In this document: positions 47,557-58,395 of the stretch, in pieces
Layout: each line of letters begins with the position of its first letter
Position numbering within the stretch: the stretch's first letter is position 1
Source: Piscicola geometra
Taxonomy: Eukaryota > Annelida > Clitellata > Hirudinida > Piscicolidae
Direction of reading: 5' to 3'
NCBI GenBank assembly: GCA_943735955.1
Contig: OX030968.1
Coordinates: 4,105,434-4,169,433 of the forward strand
DNA: 64,000 bases
The notes under the pieces: model-generated
Seen by the model: only the letters and a program-made list of their open reading frames with translations
What the model was told of the DNA's origin: nothing
Database searches by the model: none
Position numbers and translations under genes: made by a program

Positions 47557-50500
47557 TCAAAACCACTGCTCCTGCAAGCTGTTCAACTGGTGGAGTGGCT
47601 TCTGCGCTATCGGCTGCGGCTTCCATCCATCAGACTGCTGCTGCTGGTTGCCACCGTGGTGTTGTTGGAAGCGCGTTTGCGAGGGAGGTGGTGGTGGTGG
47701 CTGCGAGAGACGTGGTAGTTTGCTGGCGTCCATGTGGTAGTTGTCAGAACCCTTGCGTTTGAGGTTGCCACCGCCTCTCTGCATGCCAGGACCGCCTCTG
47801 CCGCCACGGAACATTCCAGAGCCATTGCTGGCCCCTCCCCTCTGAGTGCCCCTTCCTCCACCCATGCCCCCGCCTCCTCCGCGTGGTGGTGGAGAACTAA
47901 AAGCACCCCTACCACCTCCCTGTGGCATGCCTCGCGCCCCCCTTGGAGGACCACCACCCCCTCTCTTCATCCCTCCGCCCATTCCAGCCCCTCTGCTCGC
48001 ACCCGCACCACCCCGCGGTCCACCCATGGGACGGTTCATGCCCATGCCTCCACTACCACCCCGACTAGGAGGCATCCCTCCACCAGCCCTGCCCAGCATG
48101 CTTCCATCACCCCCTCTCGGCATACTTCTACCCCTCATGGGACCCATTGCACCCGCACCACCCCTTCCCCTCATCGGACCGAATGAACTTGGTGGCTGTA
48201 AAATTATGTAATAGTAATAAATTATTATATTTAATGAATTATTATCTTTAATAAATAAATGTTCAAATCAATTAGTTGCGCTCCAATTGAGTGCCAGTCT
48301 CTATAAAAAGGAAAATTAATTGTTTGCAATAAATGAATTAGCATTGAAAACCTAATTAATTACCACCCCAAACACTCAAAAAACCCCCCTTCCATCACCC
48401 CACCCCCCCCCCCGAGTCCAACCTGGCTGGGCTTGCTGAAGCCCCTCCCTCTGGCCGGGTACACCTCTTGGTACTCCTCTTGTGGCGCGACGTCTTCATA
48501 GCCGGCATACTCATCGTATCCCGGGGCGCCTGCAGCCGTCGCTGAGTATCCACCGTCGTCGTCGTAGCCGCTGCTGTACGCATAGTCCTGGCCATAGTCG
48601 CCTCCTGCCGCAGCAGCAGCTGCTTGATGGTGGTGATGATGATCGTATGCGTCGTACGGCACTGGTGGCAGGGGTGGTGGGTTCGAGTAGTTGTTGGTGG
48701 GCGGTAGTGGTGGCGCGTCGTAGTAGTTGTCGTAGGCGTTGTCGTATGCGTCGCTGCTGATGTTGTGGTTGTAACTGTTGCCTCCTCTACCACCACCGCC
48801 ACGTGGGTATTGGTCTGATGGGTTGGTTTTTTGGTGGTGTCAATGGTTTCTCAATCAATTAATCATACTAATTAATTAATCAGTCTAAAAAATAACTATT
48901 AAGGCTAATTGATCATATGGATTATCCACTGGTTCTGCTTTTAGTGATGCATCTAATGGCCAATCAATGATCGAGGAAATTATTGAATATTTCGTACTTT
49001 GGTGACCTCCCCAGCTGTTCTGGTTGCCTGCATAGCCACCGCCTCTCCCACCACGACTGCACGGATCATCATCATACCCGCTATCATAATCATTATCATC
49101 ATCATCATTGAACCTTTAAAATAGTCTCATAGACAAAAATACTGAATTTGAAAAAAAATAAAGCTGATACTTAAGAGCATCTAAAAAGTTACAAATGAAG
49201 AAGGCATTAAATATTATTTAATTATAATAATGAAACTTAAATAATATACTATACAGCGCCTACTTTTTCTGGAGCATCATGGCGTGCTGGATCTTGCGTT
49301 GTTCCTTCAGCTTGGGATCGATGGGTGGCTTGGCGAGGGTGACGTTCATCGTGGTGTCTCTGATCATCTGTCAAGTGGCGCGAACAATGGTGCAAGCGGT
49401 GGTGCAAGTGATGGTGCAAACAATGGTGCAAGTGGTGGTGCAAACAATGGTGCAAGTGGTGGCGCAAACAATGGTGCAAGTGGTGGTACAAACAATGGTG
49501 CAATCGGTGGCGCAAACAATGGTGCAAGTGGTGGTACAAACAATGGTGCAATCGGTGGTGCAAACAATGGTGCAAGTGGTGGTGCAAACAATGGTGCAAG
49601 TGGTCTGGTGAGAAAGCATGGAAACCTACTCTTAACACCTCCAAAAGCATCCCAACCACTTGAGCTTGACCCTCAATTAAATCGCCCTAATAACTCTCTC
49701 CTAGCCCATCCACAACCCAACAACACCCCTCTAAATAGACCCTCCCCCCACCACCTTCTCCCCTTAATTGACCATCCACCCCCACCAACTCACTCTCAAC
49801 CAACAACTACCACCTTCACACACATGTGACCACAACACCCCCTCTCAACCACCCACCACACAACCATCCCCCCTCTACCCTCCCACCCTGCTGCACTCAA
49901 CTGTCCGTCCACCTACCCACCTACCCACCCACCTGGTTATGCTGGCACTCGAGCGCCTTGACCGCATCCTCCCTCCTGTCGTAGTGGATGAAGCCGTAGT
50001 CCTTCACGCGCTTCACCTGGGTGAAGAGCGAGGAGAGATGGTGAGGGTGTGGAGGAAGAAGAGATAGCGGAAATGTGGGAGAGATGGGAAAAGAAGATAA
50101 ACAGTGGTGGACCAGAAGAGAATGAGTCATATTTGAAATTCTCTATTTTAATTACATTTTAAGAAAACTAATTAAAGGTTTTGAATTGAGAAGTTGTCTT
50201 CATCCACCATCATCATCATCATCATCACCTTCTCGAGCTTGCCGTACTGCGAGAACACCCTGTAGAGGTCCTCCTCCGTCACGTCCATCTTCAGGTTACG
50301 TATGTACAGCACCTTCACCTGCACGTGTGGTGTGCAATCAATGGCGTATGCTGTTTGTTGTTTGGTGATGCACACAAACATACATACACACTTATGCATG
50401 CACACCCACACACACACAAACACACACACACAGACAAACACAAACATAAAAACACACACACACACGAACACCTACCTTGGACATGATCTCATCATCTGGC

Positions 50501-52386
50501 TCGTCTTGTGGATCTGCCCAGTCGGCAATCACCTCCATGTTGAAGAAGCGCACCTGCAGGTGTCATGATAATCATCCAATAATCAAAATCATCATTACCA
50601 TCACCTCCATCATCAACCTCATCCCCTGGTTAATGTTTGTCATCACCACCACCCTTATTATCATCATCCCTCTCCATCACCACCACCACTATAATCACTC
50701 CCTCCCCCCCCTCCATCACCACCACCACTATAATCACTCCCTCCCCCCCCTCCATCATCACCACCACTATAATCACCCCCCCCCCTCCATCACCACCACC
50801 ACTATAATCACCCCCCCCTCCATCACCACCACCACTATAATCACCCCCCCCCCCCCCCGCCACAACACCCATCATCATCATCATCATCACCTGGTTACTG
50901 TTGAGTTTCTTCTTGGCGTCGGCGGCGAAGCGATGCACCCGGAAGTCGAGGAATGCGAAGCCGCGGTTCTTCTTGCGCGGGTCGTCCGGAATGTTGTAAA
51001 TGATGACGTCACGAAGGCCCTCTGGCGGGCGGGGGGGAGGGGGTTGGGTTATTGAAAGGGTGGTCGAGATGATGGTGGGAGGGAGAGAGTCACTTATGCA
51101 CCAATTCGTTCAATAAAAGGGGTTTAGACAATCCCTTAGACATTCCATTTGGCCATATTATTCTAATTAAAACAAACCACCACACACACACACACACATT
51201 CACACACACACACACACATTCACACACACACACACACGCACACGCACCAAGGTGTGAAGACACTTCATTGAAGATCATTTCCTTGTCGCGGTTCTTGGGG
51301 ATGTTCGCGACGTACAGACGCGTGTTTGCCTTGTGCACCGTCACGCGCAGGTGCTTGCGCGGCCTGATCTCGTAGTTGTTGTACTGTTGGACGGAGGAAG
51401 GTTGAAAGAGGGTTTGGGTGGAGGATGGTGTTTGGTAGTTGTTGTAGAGGAATGGCAATTTCATTGTTGTGAGGACTTATGTTGAATATGGAGAAAACAT
51501 ATTTTATCGTTTGGTGAAAATTAATATTTTTGTTTTTTTATACAATTTTTATTTATTTATTCATGAAAATACCCTCCAAAAAACACTCTCCTGACGCCAC
51601 CCCTCACCAGCTCAGCGGCCTGTTTGGCATGCTCCTTGTCGACGTAGGTGACAAAGCAGAAGCCCTTGTTCTGGTTCGTCTGCGGGTTCATCATCAGACG
51701 CATCTCGTAAATCGTACCGCACTTCTCAAAGATTGGGATCAAGTGCTCCTCTGTTATCTCAGGGGGGATCTTGCCAATGTAAATCTGATAAATTTTCAGT
51801 TCAAAAATTAATAATGCATTTTTAAATATTTACTAAAAAAACAAAATTATTAATGAAAACGAAAAAAAATTAAAATGGATAAACTCAAAAAAGCATCTTA
51901 ATCATGACAACTCCCCCTCTATTTGCACCCACCTCATGTCCGCTGCCTGGCTCTTCTCCAGTGTAGTTGGGTGGAGGTCCGCCATACTTGTGCTGTCCTG
52001 GCGTCTTGTCGAACGAGTAACCAGTTCTCGCTATGATTTGCTATGAAATAAAAAAATAGTTTTTGAAATTATATATTATAACGGAATGGATGCTTCTAGA
52101 TTTATTATAATGGTTATTTTCGAACAAATCTTCAAAAATGTACATGTTAAAAATAATTAAATACTTTTTTATTAAAAATTCATTTTTTAATTTTGAATCG
52201 TCGACTCACTTCGAGTGTTTCATAATGGCTTGACGGGTCGTTATAATTTGAATTATCGTTATTCATCTTCGAATCGTTTTTCCTGTAATCGCCATCAGAA
52301 AAATTCTCGCTGTTGTTAGAAAAGCTACCGCCTCTATTATAATCATTCTGATTTTTCATAAATTTATTATCCATTTTAACAGCCAT
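47557..52386 (-). CDS. HNRNPR/SYNCRIP: hnRNP R/Q (SYNCRIP)-like RNA-binding protein, complete
   Basis: Twelve exons, all in phase, 740 residues: 52386-52210, 52040-51933, 51784-51608, 51383-51248, 51021-50891, 50553-50476, 50318-50229, 50016-49933, 49367-49264, 49113-49007, 48814-48423, 48195-47557 (TGA 47559-47557). The signature linker RTGYSFDKTPGQHKYGGPPP precedes RRM1 (IYIGKIPPEITEEHLIPIFE, NKGFCFVTYV). RRM2 follows (RLYVANIPKNRDKEMIF, DVIIYNIPDDPRKKNRGFAF), then the VEWADP-type block (VIADWADPQDEPDDEIM) and RRM3 (VKVLYIRNLKMDVTEEDLYR, YGFIHYDRR). The C-terminus has Tyr/Gly/Ala-rich then RGG-rich sequence and an NLS-like NLKRKGSDNYH. The start MAVKMDNKFMKNQ gives an Asn/Ser-rich N-terminus of only about 60 residues before the linker, shorter than the acidic domain of vertebrate hnRNP R/Q. 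Roles in mRNA stability, splicing and transport are known for the family. R versus Q cannot be decided. Confidence 0.94.
49380..49605. repeat. 21-bp minisatellite, hnRNP intron
   Basis: About eleven units of CAAACAATGGTGCAAGTGGT plus G, in the intron between exons 50016-49933 and 49367-49264. It ends close to the acceptor of the latter. Confidence 0.92.
50360..50470. repeat. (CA)n-rich tract, hnRNP intron
   Basis: CACACA dinucleotides interrupted by CATACA, between exons 50553-50476 and 50318-50229. A similar (CA)n tract is at 51180-51245, beside the donor of exon 51383-51248. Confidence 0.8.
50680..50890. repeat. About 35-bp tandem repeat, hnRNP intron
   Basis: Five units of TCCATCACCACCACCACTAT followed by AATCAC and a C run of variable length (6-12 C). 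Confidence 0.88.
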
Positions 52387-52713
52387 TGTTAGTCGGAATA
52401 AAAGCAAAGAAAAGATAGCTCATGAAAAATGTGTAGGTCACATGGGCAATAAAATTAGTGTTGCGCATCTTATAAAAACAAGTTCCTACAATTATTTAAT
52501 TATCAAGGCTAAAAATTAATATTTTTACTATATATTTATTTAGTTGAAATTGCGAAACATATTTTTTCACTAACTTCTAATGCTGATGTGTGTGCATCTC
52601 ATAGCTTCAAAATTTGAAGGTATGGGTGGGGTTTAAGACAAATCGCTTAATAATCATCACTTATAATTAGTCGGCATTGATTTTTTCGCATTAGATAAGC
52701 TCAGAATCTCATT
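52387..52713. promoter_or_regulatory. Divergent promoter region, hnRNP and YccV-like gene
   Basis: Only 327 bp separate the two start codons (52386 minus, 52714 plus), so both promoters and 5-prime UTRs must lie here. It is AT-rich and no TATA or initiator can be assigned with confidence. Confidence 0.55.
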
Positions 52714-54430
52714 ATGCCCGTAATAAATGTTCCAAACTATGCATTCTTGCTGATTCTTCTTGTAGTTCCTTTGCAGTATTTCCTTACCTATTTTAATACT
52801 TCGGATTCTATAAAAGCTACAAAACTTCAAGAGTAAGCTATTTCAAATAAATAATTTTTCCATTATGTTGCACATATTATTATTCTTGCAGAGTGAAATT
52901 AATTCTGAGGACTGCCAGAGAATACCTCTTCTTTGGGGCATGGAAAAATACTCTACCCAGTTTCCTCTATAGGATTTTGAGTAAATTCAATCATTATCCA
53001 GAAGAAACGATCGATAATGAGCTAATAAAGAACCAAGAACGACATAATTATTTTGCATGTGAAATGATTACATTTTTTACTCTTATTAATTTATCGAATT
53101 AATAAATTTAATATTTAAATTTTTCATAACCTATATTTAGTAAGACTTTAAGCATCTAAACTCCATATGGAATAGAAAATACTTTACATCATTATAATAA
53201 AAGTTTTAGACTCTGGACCTCATTCCATTGTAAACCATCAATAGGCAACATTCCCACCAGCTTCCACAATACCACGATCTCCCAGACCTGGTCACGTGAA
53301 GTACAAGGTGGGTCAGGTGGTTAGACACACCATCCATGGATTCAGGGGGGTGATAATTGGATGGGATGAGAGGACCAGGGCTCCCCAGCAGTGGATCAGT
53401 TATGTTTACCCCCCTCATAAGAGAGTGAGGCAACCTATAGATTAGTCTATTGTTTCAAACTATTATCAAAAACAAATATTTTTAGTAACTTATGTCTTGT
53501 TTAATAATAATTAATAATTGTCATTTTTGTATAGCGCCCGGGCACGCAACTGAAGCTCCAGTTTATCTTTTAATTATTTAATCTTTCGTCTCTATCAATT
53601 TTACCTTTCATTTTTTTCACCTCCGTTCATTTGTCTCCCTCATATCCATCCATTCATACATCTATCCATCTTCTTTCATCCATCCATTAATGCATCCATC
53701 AACCATCATCCAACCAATATCCATCCATCAACCTTCATCCATCCATCCATCATCTTTCATCCATCCATCAACCTTCATCCATCCATCAACCTTCATCCAT
53801 CCATCAACCTTCATCCATCCATCAACCAACATCCATCCATCAACCTCCATCCATCCATCCATCCATCAACCATCCATCCATCAACCATCCATCCATCAAC
53901 CTTCATCCATCCATGAACCTCCATCCATCCACAGGACCTGCTCGACCATCCATCGTACATGATCCTCGTCGACTACAGGGACACCGACAACGCCCTCCGC
54001 ATGTACGTCAACCAGCTCCATCTCGAGGCCATCTCCCCGACAAAAGTTAACTTAAATTTTATTCAATTTTTAAAAAAAAATTACGTTTTAATAATTTTAT
54101 TCAAATATATAATATAAAAGAATAAAATGTATGTTTGTTGAGTTTTATTGGGTTTCAATTAAATAGTATTATGGTATTACATTTTAAAATCTTTATTTGC
54201 AATTATCACTCAAAATGATAACTCTACACCAGTAACCATTTTGTCAACAACTACAGCCTAAACAGCAACATAACAACAACAACCTCAACAATCCCCCACA
54301 ACAACCCCCCATCTCGACAACAACAACAACCCAGATCGTCAACAATGACGTCATCGACTACTTTGAGCACTTTGATGGCAGTCACTACATACCCAGGCCT
54401 CGTCTCCAGAAGGTCTACCCGGAAGACTAA
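52714..54430 (+). CDS. Membrane-anchored YccV-like (HspQ / hemimethylated-DNA-binding fold) protein
   Basis: Exons 52714-52832, 52892-52980 (an alternative donor at 53058), 53261-53424, 53935-54045, 54335-54430, about 192 residues, phases consistent. The N-terminus [20 protein letters not shown] is a probable signal anchor. A basic region follows ([20 protein letters not shown]). The C-terminal half is a YccV-like domain: [42 protein letters not shown], and the terminal [20 protein letters not shown] followed by PED, as in FBXO21 and bacterial HspQ/YccV. In FBXO21 the domain follows an F-box; no F-box is seen here, so this is a separate small protein. Its function is unknown. It is head to head with the hnRNP gene. 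Confidence 0.8.
53502..53560 (-). mobile_element. SINE 3-prime fragment
   Basis: The reverse complement of the 3-prime core of the SINE at 22234-22426: GCGCCCGGGCACGCAACTGA preceded by TTTTGTATA and (AAT)n. It shares about 39 identical bases with the copy at 63840. It lies in an intron of the YccV-like gene. Confidence 0.7.
53640..53930. repeat. (CATC)n microsatellite, YccV-like gene intron
   Basis: ATCCATCCATCAACCTTC units run up to the acceptor of exon 53935-54045. Confidence 0.92.
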
Positions 54431-55574
54431 CTAGAAAGCCTTCTTCTTTGTTTTTTTTACTCCTATTTGTTTTTTTTCTCTTTTTTTTATTTATTATTTA
54501 GTCATTCTTTTTTTATATTCTTGTTTTTTTTCTCCCTTTCCTTCTTTATTTATTTTATCATTATTAACAATGGCACATTTTTTCATTCCAGTCTACTCAG
54601 TGTAGTGTCAATAATTTTTACTTCTTTTCAATTATTGAAGATGATTAACTAGTAATTGGGCACATAATTTAATTAGTTGAAATTAGTTAATATGATTACT
54701 AACTAGTAATTGGGCGCATAATTAAATTAGTTTAAATTAGTTAATATGATTACTAACTTGTAATTTAAAATATGTAAATTCTCAATTGGCGGTGAATTCC
54801 TCATCTTTTAAGGGCATAGTTTTATATTCACACTCACATACCTCCAATTAGGCTCATAGTTATAGGCTGTAACCTTCTTCAATCTTATTGCATATATTCT
54901 GTTATTCATTTATTCTTTAATATTTAATTTACTTTTTTATATATTCTTCATTATTATTATACTTTAACCTACACAACTATCTAAGTCTTAATGGTGATTC
55001 ACCATTAAATATCCAACAATTTAATTAATATAACCGAAGAATGTTTAAACTTATTGTTTTGTCAAATATTAACTAAATTGTTAAAAGATTTTTCACCAAA
55101 TTTTATTCTATAAAAAGGGTGTTAAGTCATTATTGTTTTAAAATATACTAGAAACCGTCTGCTACGAAAATCATTTCATAAGGTGCTTAACTAAGATTTT
55201 CAAAAATTGTCTTAAATTCTATTGATTTAAAAAGGATTATTTATAATAAATATGTAAAATGTTATCAACAAGTGAATTAAGAAAATGGAAGAGAATTTGT
55301 GCATACGTTTAAGCTGAAATGCATATGCGCTTCATAACGACGGCACCTCCAACCGCAGTCCATCAATGGAAAAACATAATTGCGAATATGTGTGTGTCAA
55401 ACTTGAAAATATTCCAACAAAAGCAGTTAATCTTCGGCGATCATCCATCACGCCAAGCCCCTGACCACCTACAAGACATGTCTCATAAAGACACACATAA
55501 CACCCAACCACCCACCCATTTGTGTAACCAACCATGACTGCAACAACAAACAAACAACCACACCCAGCCAGCAA
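54431..55574. other. Intergenic, AT-rich
   Basis: Between the converging YccV-like and TFIIS genes. T-rich after the YccV-like stop codon. A unit of about 65 bp containing GTAATTGGGCRCATAATT is duplicated at 54645-54770. No coding signal. Confidence 0.5.
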
Positions 55575-56586
55575 TCAATTAAACTTCCACCTATTGCTAC
55601 ACTTGTTACACACGACAAACGTCGTCATCGGTTCGTCAGCACTGAGCGTTTGAAGTTGCGTGTATGAGGTGTCCCGCTCGCCACACCTACTGCACCGGAA
55701 TGCTGTTGACTTTGTGCCCACTGTTTAGAGGGGGGAGTGAGGGATGATAAAGGTGGTGTGATGCTGGAAATGATGGAACTAATTAATATTAATTTTATAA
55801 AAACCATCAATATAACTTTAAAGTTATAATTATAAAAAGCATGTAAATGAAACAGTCACCATTCTGCGCCATCTGGTGGTCGTCGATGGCTTCCTTGGTG
55901 AGCTTCTCTCGTAGCTTCTTCATCTCGGCACTCGCCATCTCCTCAGACGTCATTACTGCCAGCCTCTCTGGTGCAATCGCACCCTCGAGCACCTTCAACT
56001 TCAACTCGGGATTCTTGGTGTCCTTCAGGTTGTAGATGCGACTGCGAACTCGGTTCTTGTACTTGGTGCCCGTGTCCTTAAACTCTTTGAAGACGTTGTC
56101 CTCGATCAGCCCTGCCAGGTTCTCAAAGTCGAGTTTGAAGTCGGGGTGCTCGAGAGCCTTTTCTAACATTTCTCGGCACTTTAATCTGACAGGGTCTTTT
56201 GTGTAAGAAGGCTTGATGGCGTTGTCGTATTTGGTGCTAGATGGAGACTTGGGGCTTTGACTGGACGAGTTTGGAGAATCACCTTTGCCTCCCGACGATA
56301 CACTACCGCTCTTTCCAGAATTGTGTTGCTTTGAATCTTTTTCAAGAAGCTTTTTCCAATCTTTGATCAGCGTCTTTGCCAAAAGGATGCTTTTCTCGTT
56401 TTTGGAGGCTTTCCTGAAATTGTTGACTGACACTCCAATGCAAGTCTTGGTGAGGATTTCTAGCGTCAAAGGAAGCTTCTTCAAAGTCTCCAACATGTCC
56501 ATGGCTTGAGAGACATCGCTCGAATCACTCGAAACGATCTTGTCTAATTTTTTACGAATCGCAGCAACCTCTTCAAGGCAGCTCAT
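55575..56586 (-). CDS. TCEA: Transcription elongation factor TFIIS
   Basis: Two exons: 56586-55860 and 55720-55575, joined in phase, 290 residues (vertebrate TCEA about 300). It helps stalled RNA polymerase II cleave its transcript and resume. The N-terminal LW domain (about 1-80) includes [20 protein letters not shown] and [14 protein letters not shown] Ser-rich linker follows. The central Pol II-binding domain (about 125-240) includes [30 protein letters not shown] and [12 protein letters not shown]. The C-terminal zinc ribbon (exon 2) has [18 protein letters not shown] and [12 protein letters not shown], giving four cysteines, with the catalytic Asp-Glu in SADEPMTTF. It starts [15 protein letters not shown]. 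It looks complete and functional. Confidence 0.96.
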
Positions 56587-57005
56587 CTAAAAATTTTAGA
56601 CTAAAAATTTTAGTCTAAAATGGTTGAAAATTTGAGAATTAATGAACATAAAATTGTTCAAAATTTGGAAATAATTTGTACAAAAATGAAATACTTATAA
56701 ACACAAAGCCATGATAAAATGATGCAAGATATTGAAAGATCGGATCTAGTATTTTAATCTTAGACCACCAAGTTAGGTAGTTAAGGGGTGGAGCTTAAAG
56801 ATTTTTTAACAACTAAAAGTAATTTTTAATAATTGTAAAATATTTTACTTGAAGTTTATTTTAAAATTAAAATAAAATAGTTTGATAATTTACATAGTAT
56901 AGTTTATTAATTCGAAAAAATCGTTTTAGTTAAATATACAGAGACTGGTTATTATATCTAGTGCTAGTTAAAATGATAAGATGAACTTTAATACTATTTT
57001 AGTAG
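56587..57005. other. TFIIS upstream region
   Basis: AT-rich, between the TFIIS start codon and the target site of the LTR element. It should contain the TFIIS promoter. No specific motif assigned. Confidence 0.4.
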
Positions 57006-57009
57006 AAGC

Positions 57010-57141
57010 TGTAGCGGCCACATTGTGTACGATATGTACACACAACCACTCCTAGGCGACCTTTGTCCCTAGCACCCTATATAAAGTCGTTATCGTGTAA
57101 ATAAACTCTCTCTCGTGTTTCCTGAAATCCTAGTCGTAACA
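57010..57141 (+). repeat. 5-prime LTR
   Basis: Starts TGTAGCGGCC and ends CGTAACA. Contains TATATAAA (57078-57085) and AATAAA (57100-57105), the expected promoter and poly(A) signals. Differs from the 3-prime LTR at three positions. Confidence 0.93.
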
Positions 57142-57143
57142 AT

Positions 57144-57161
57144 TGGTGACCCCGACGTGAT
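57144..57161 (+). promoter_or_regulatory. Primer-binding site for tRNA-Trp
   Basis: TGGTGACCCCGACGTGAT is complementary to the 3-prime end of animal tRNA-Trp including CCA, as in CsRn1-clade Ty3 elements. It overlaps the gag start codon (57160). Confidence 0.85.
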
Positions 57162-58083
57162 GGAAGATATTTTTTTTAAAGTTACGTCAGAGGAGGAGAC
57201 AAGGGCAGAGCAGACGCCGCAAGTAAGCTCTCTTAGCTTACCCGTTTTTTTCACAGCCAACCCAAGACTCTGGTTCTGCCACGTGGAAGCAATATTCCAC
57301 ACGCGCAAAGTGACAGCAGGCCTTACAAAGTACTCGTATGTGGTTGAGCACATACCTTTCCATGTTGCCGAACAGGTTCAAGACCTACTCGTGGAGGTGC
57401 CGTCGTCGTCGCCATACGAGACGCTGAAAAAGGCAATTCTTTACAGGTGCTGCCAGTCTGAGGCAAGCATGCTGAGAGCGTTATTTGGCGACCTGCAACC
57501 AGACGGCAGGCAACCCTCCCAGCTGCTTCGCCACATGAAGACCCTGCTGGGCAGCAACCAAATGGACGAAGCCATCTTAAAGCAGCTATGGTTCGACAAA
57601 ATGCCCACTCAGATTAAACCAATCCTGGCGGCTTCAATGAACATCCCACTAGCAGAACTGGCGTTACAAGCAGACAGGATGGTGGAACTTCAACAAACCA
57701 CCATCACACAAGTCTCAACGCCAACTCCACAAGCTTCAGCTCAAACCATGCCGGAGATACATACGTGGCTTCAACAAATCACCACAAGTATGGCCACTTT
57801 GGCTGCTAACCAAAATCAACCACGAGGAAGAATTCGTTCAAACAGTCGACACAATTCACCTCGTTCCAGAAGCCCGAACACCACGTCAGGCATGTGCTGG
57901 TATCACCAGACTTTTGGGAAACAGGCACGAAAATGCACACCACCATGCATTTTCGCTCATTTAAAAGGCAGGGGCCGGACAGTAGGAGCGACGTCTGTCC
58001 ACGGCCAACAAAATAAGAGTCGTCTATTATTCATAAGAGACGCAAGCAACAAACTACAAGCTACATCCCAAAAGACCTTCTAA
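57160..58083 (+). CDS. gag: Gag-like protein of the LTR element (DUF7041 type), running into a truncated protease
   Basis: 307 residues from the ATG inside the primer site (MEDIFFKV). The ORF is open further upstream, but that lies in the LTR. NPRLWFCHVEAIFHTRKVT and HIPFHVAEQVQDLLVEVP are typical of the DUF7041 Gag region of CsRn1-like elements. A zinc knuckle C-x2-H-x9-C-x3-C (CWYHQTFGKQARKCTPPC) lies near residue 245. The ORF ends SRLLFIRDASNKLQ, which matches the protease N-terminus just before its usual DTGA motif, then leaves the family and stops. The capsid part looks intact. Confidence 0.85.
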   Translation: MEDIFFKVTSEEETRAEQTPQVSSLSLPVFFTANPRLWFCHVEAIFHTRKVTAGLTKYSYVVEHIPFHVAEQVQDLLVEVPSSSPYETLKKAILYRCCQSEASMLRALFGDLQPDGRQPSQLLRHMKTLLGSNQMDEAILKQLWFDKMPTQIKPILAASMNIPLAELALQADRMVELQQTTITQVSTPTPQASAQTMPEIHTWLQQITTSMATLAANQNQPRGRIRSNSRHNSPRSRSPNTTSGMCWYHQTFGKQARKCTPPCIFAHLKGRGRTVGATSVHGQQNKSRLLFIRDASNKLQATSQKTF

Positions 58084-58088
58084 CCACA

Positions 58089-58262
58089 CCAAAAGTTTTC
58101 GTTCGTGTGGACTCGCATAGACAACCGCTTCAGTCTCCATACGAGGGTCCGTACGTCGTTTTGGAAAGAAGGGCAAAATATTTTGTCCTAGAAAAGAACG
58201 GGCGTAGAGACACCGTCTCAATCGACAGACTAAAACCCGCATTTCTTTCACCACCACCAACG
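58089..58262 (+). pseudogene. Integrase C-terminal GPY/F fragment
   Basis: Begins KVFVRVDSHRQPLQSPYEGP and continues YVVLERRAKYFVLEKNGRRD and VSIDRLKPAF, the C-terminal module of Ty3/CsRn1 integrases. It is in another frame from gag, so the pol core (protease to integrase core) was lost between 58080 and 58090. Confidence 0.82.
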
Positions 58263-58375
58263 ATGTCCTCATCAAAGACAACAGCAACAACATTGACAAC
58301 AACAACCTCAACAACAACACCCTTCAAGTTAGCATCAACAACAATAACAGCAACACCAACAACACCGCAACCTCG
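58258..58375 (+). repeat. AAC-rich linker, left of the LINE segment
   Basis: ACAACAACATTGACAACAAC-type sequence at the 5-prime edge of the LINE-derived segment. A longer (AAC)n tract lies at the other edge (59733-59840). Confidence 0.75.
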
Positions 58376-58395
58376 GAGGAACGGAGTGGGGATGG

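Noticed and set aside
47734..48211. Plus-strand Pro/Thr-rich ORFs
   Set aside because: Opposite-strand shadows of the Gly/Arg-rich last exon of the hnRNP gene.
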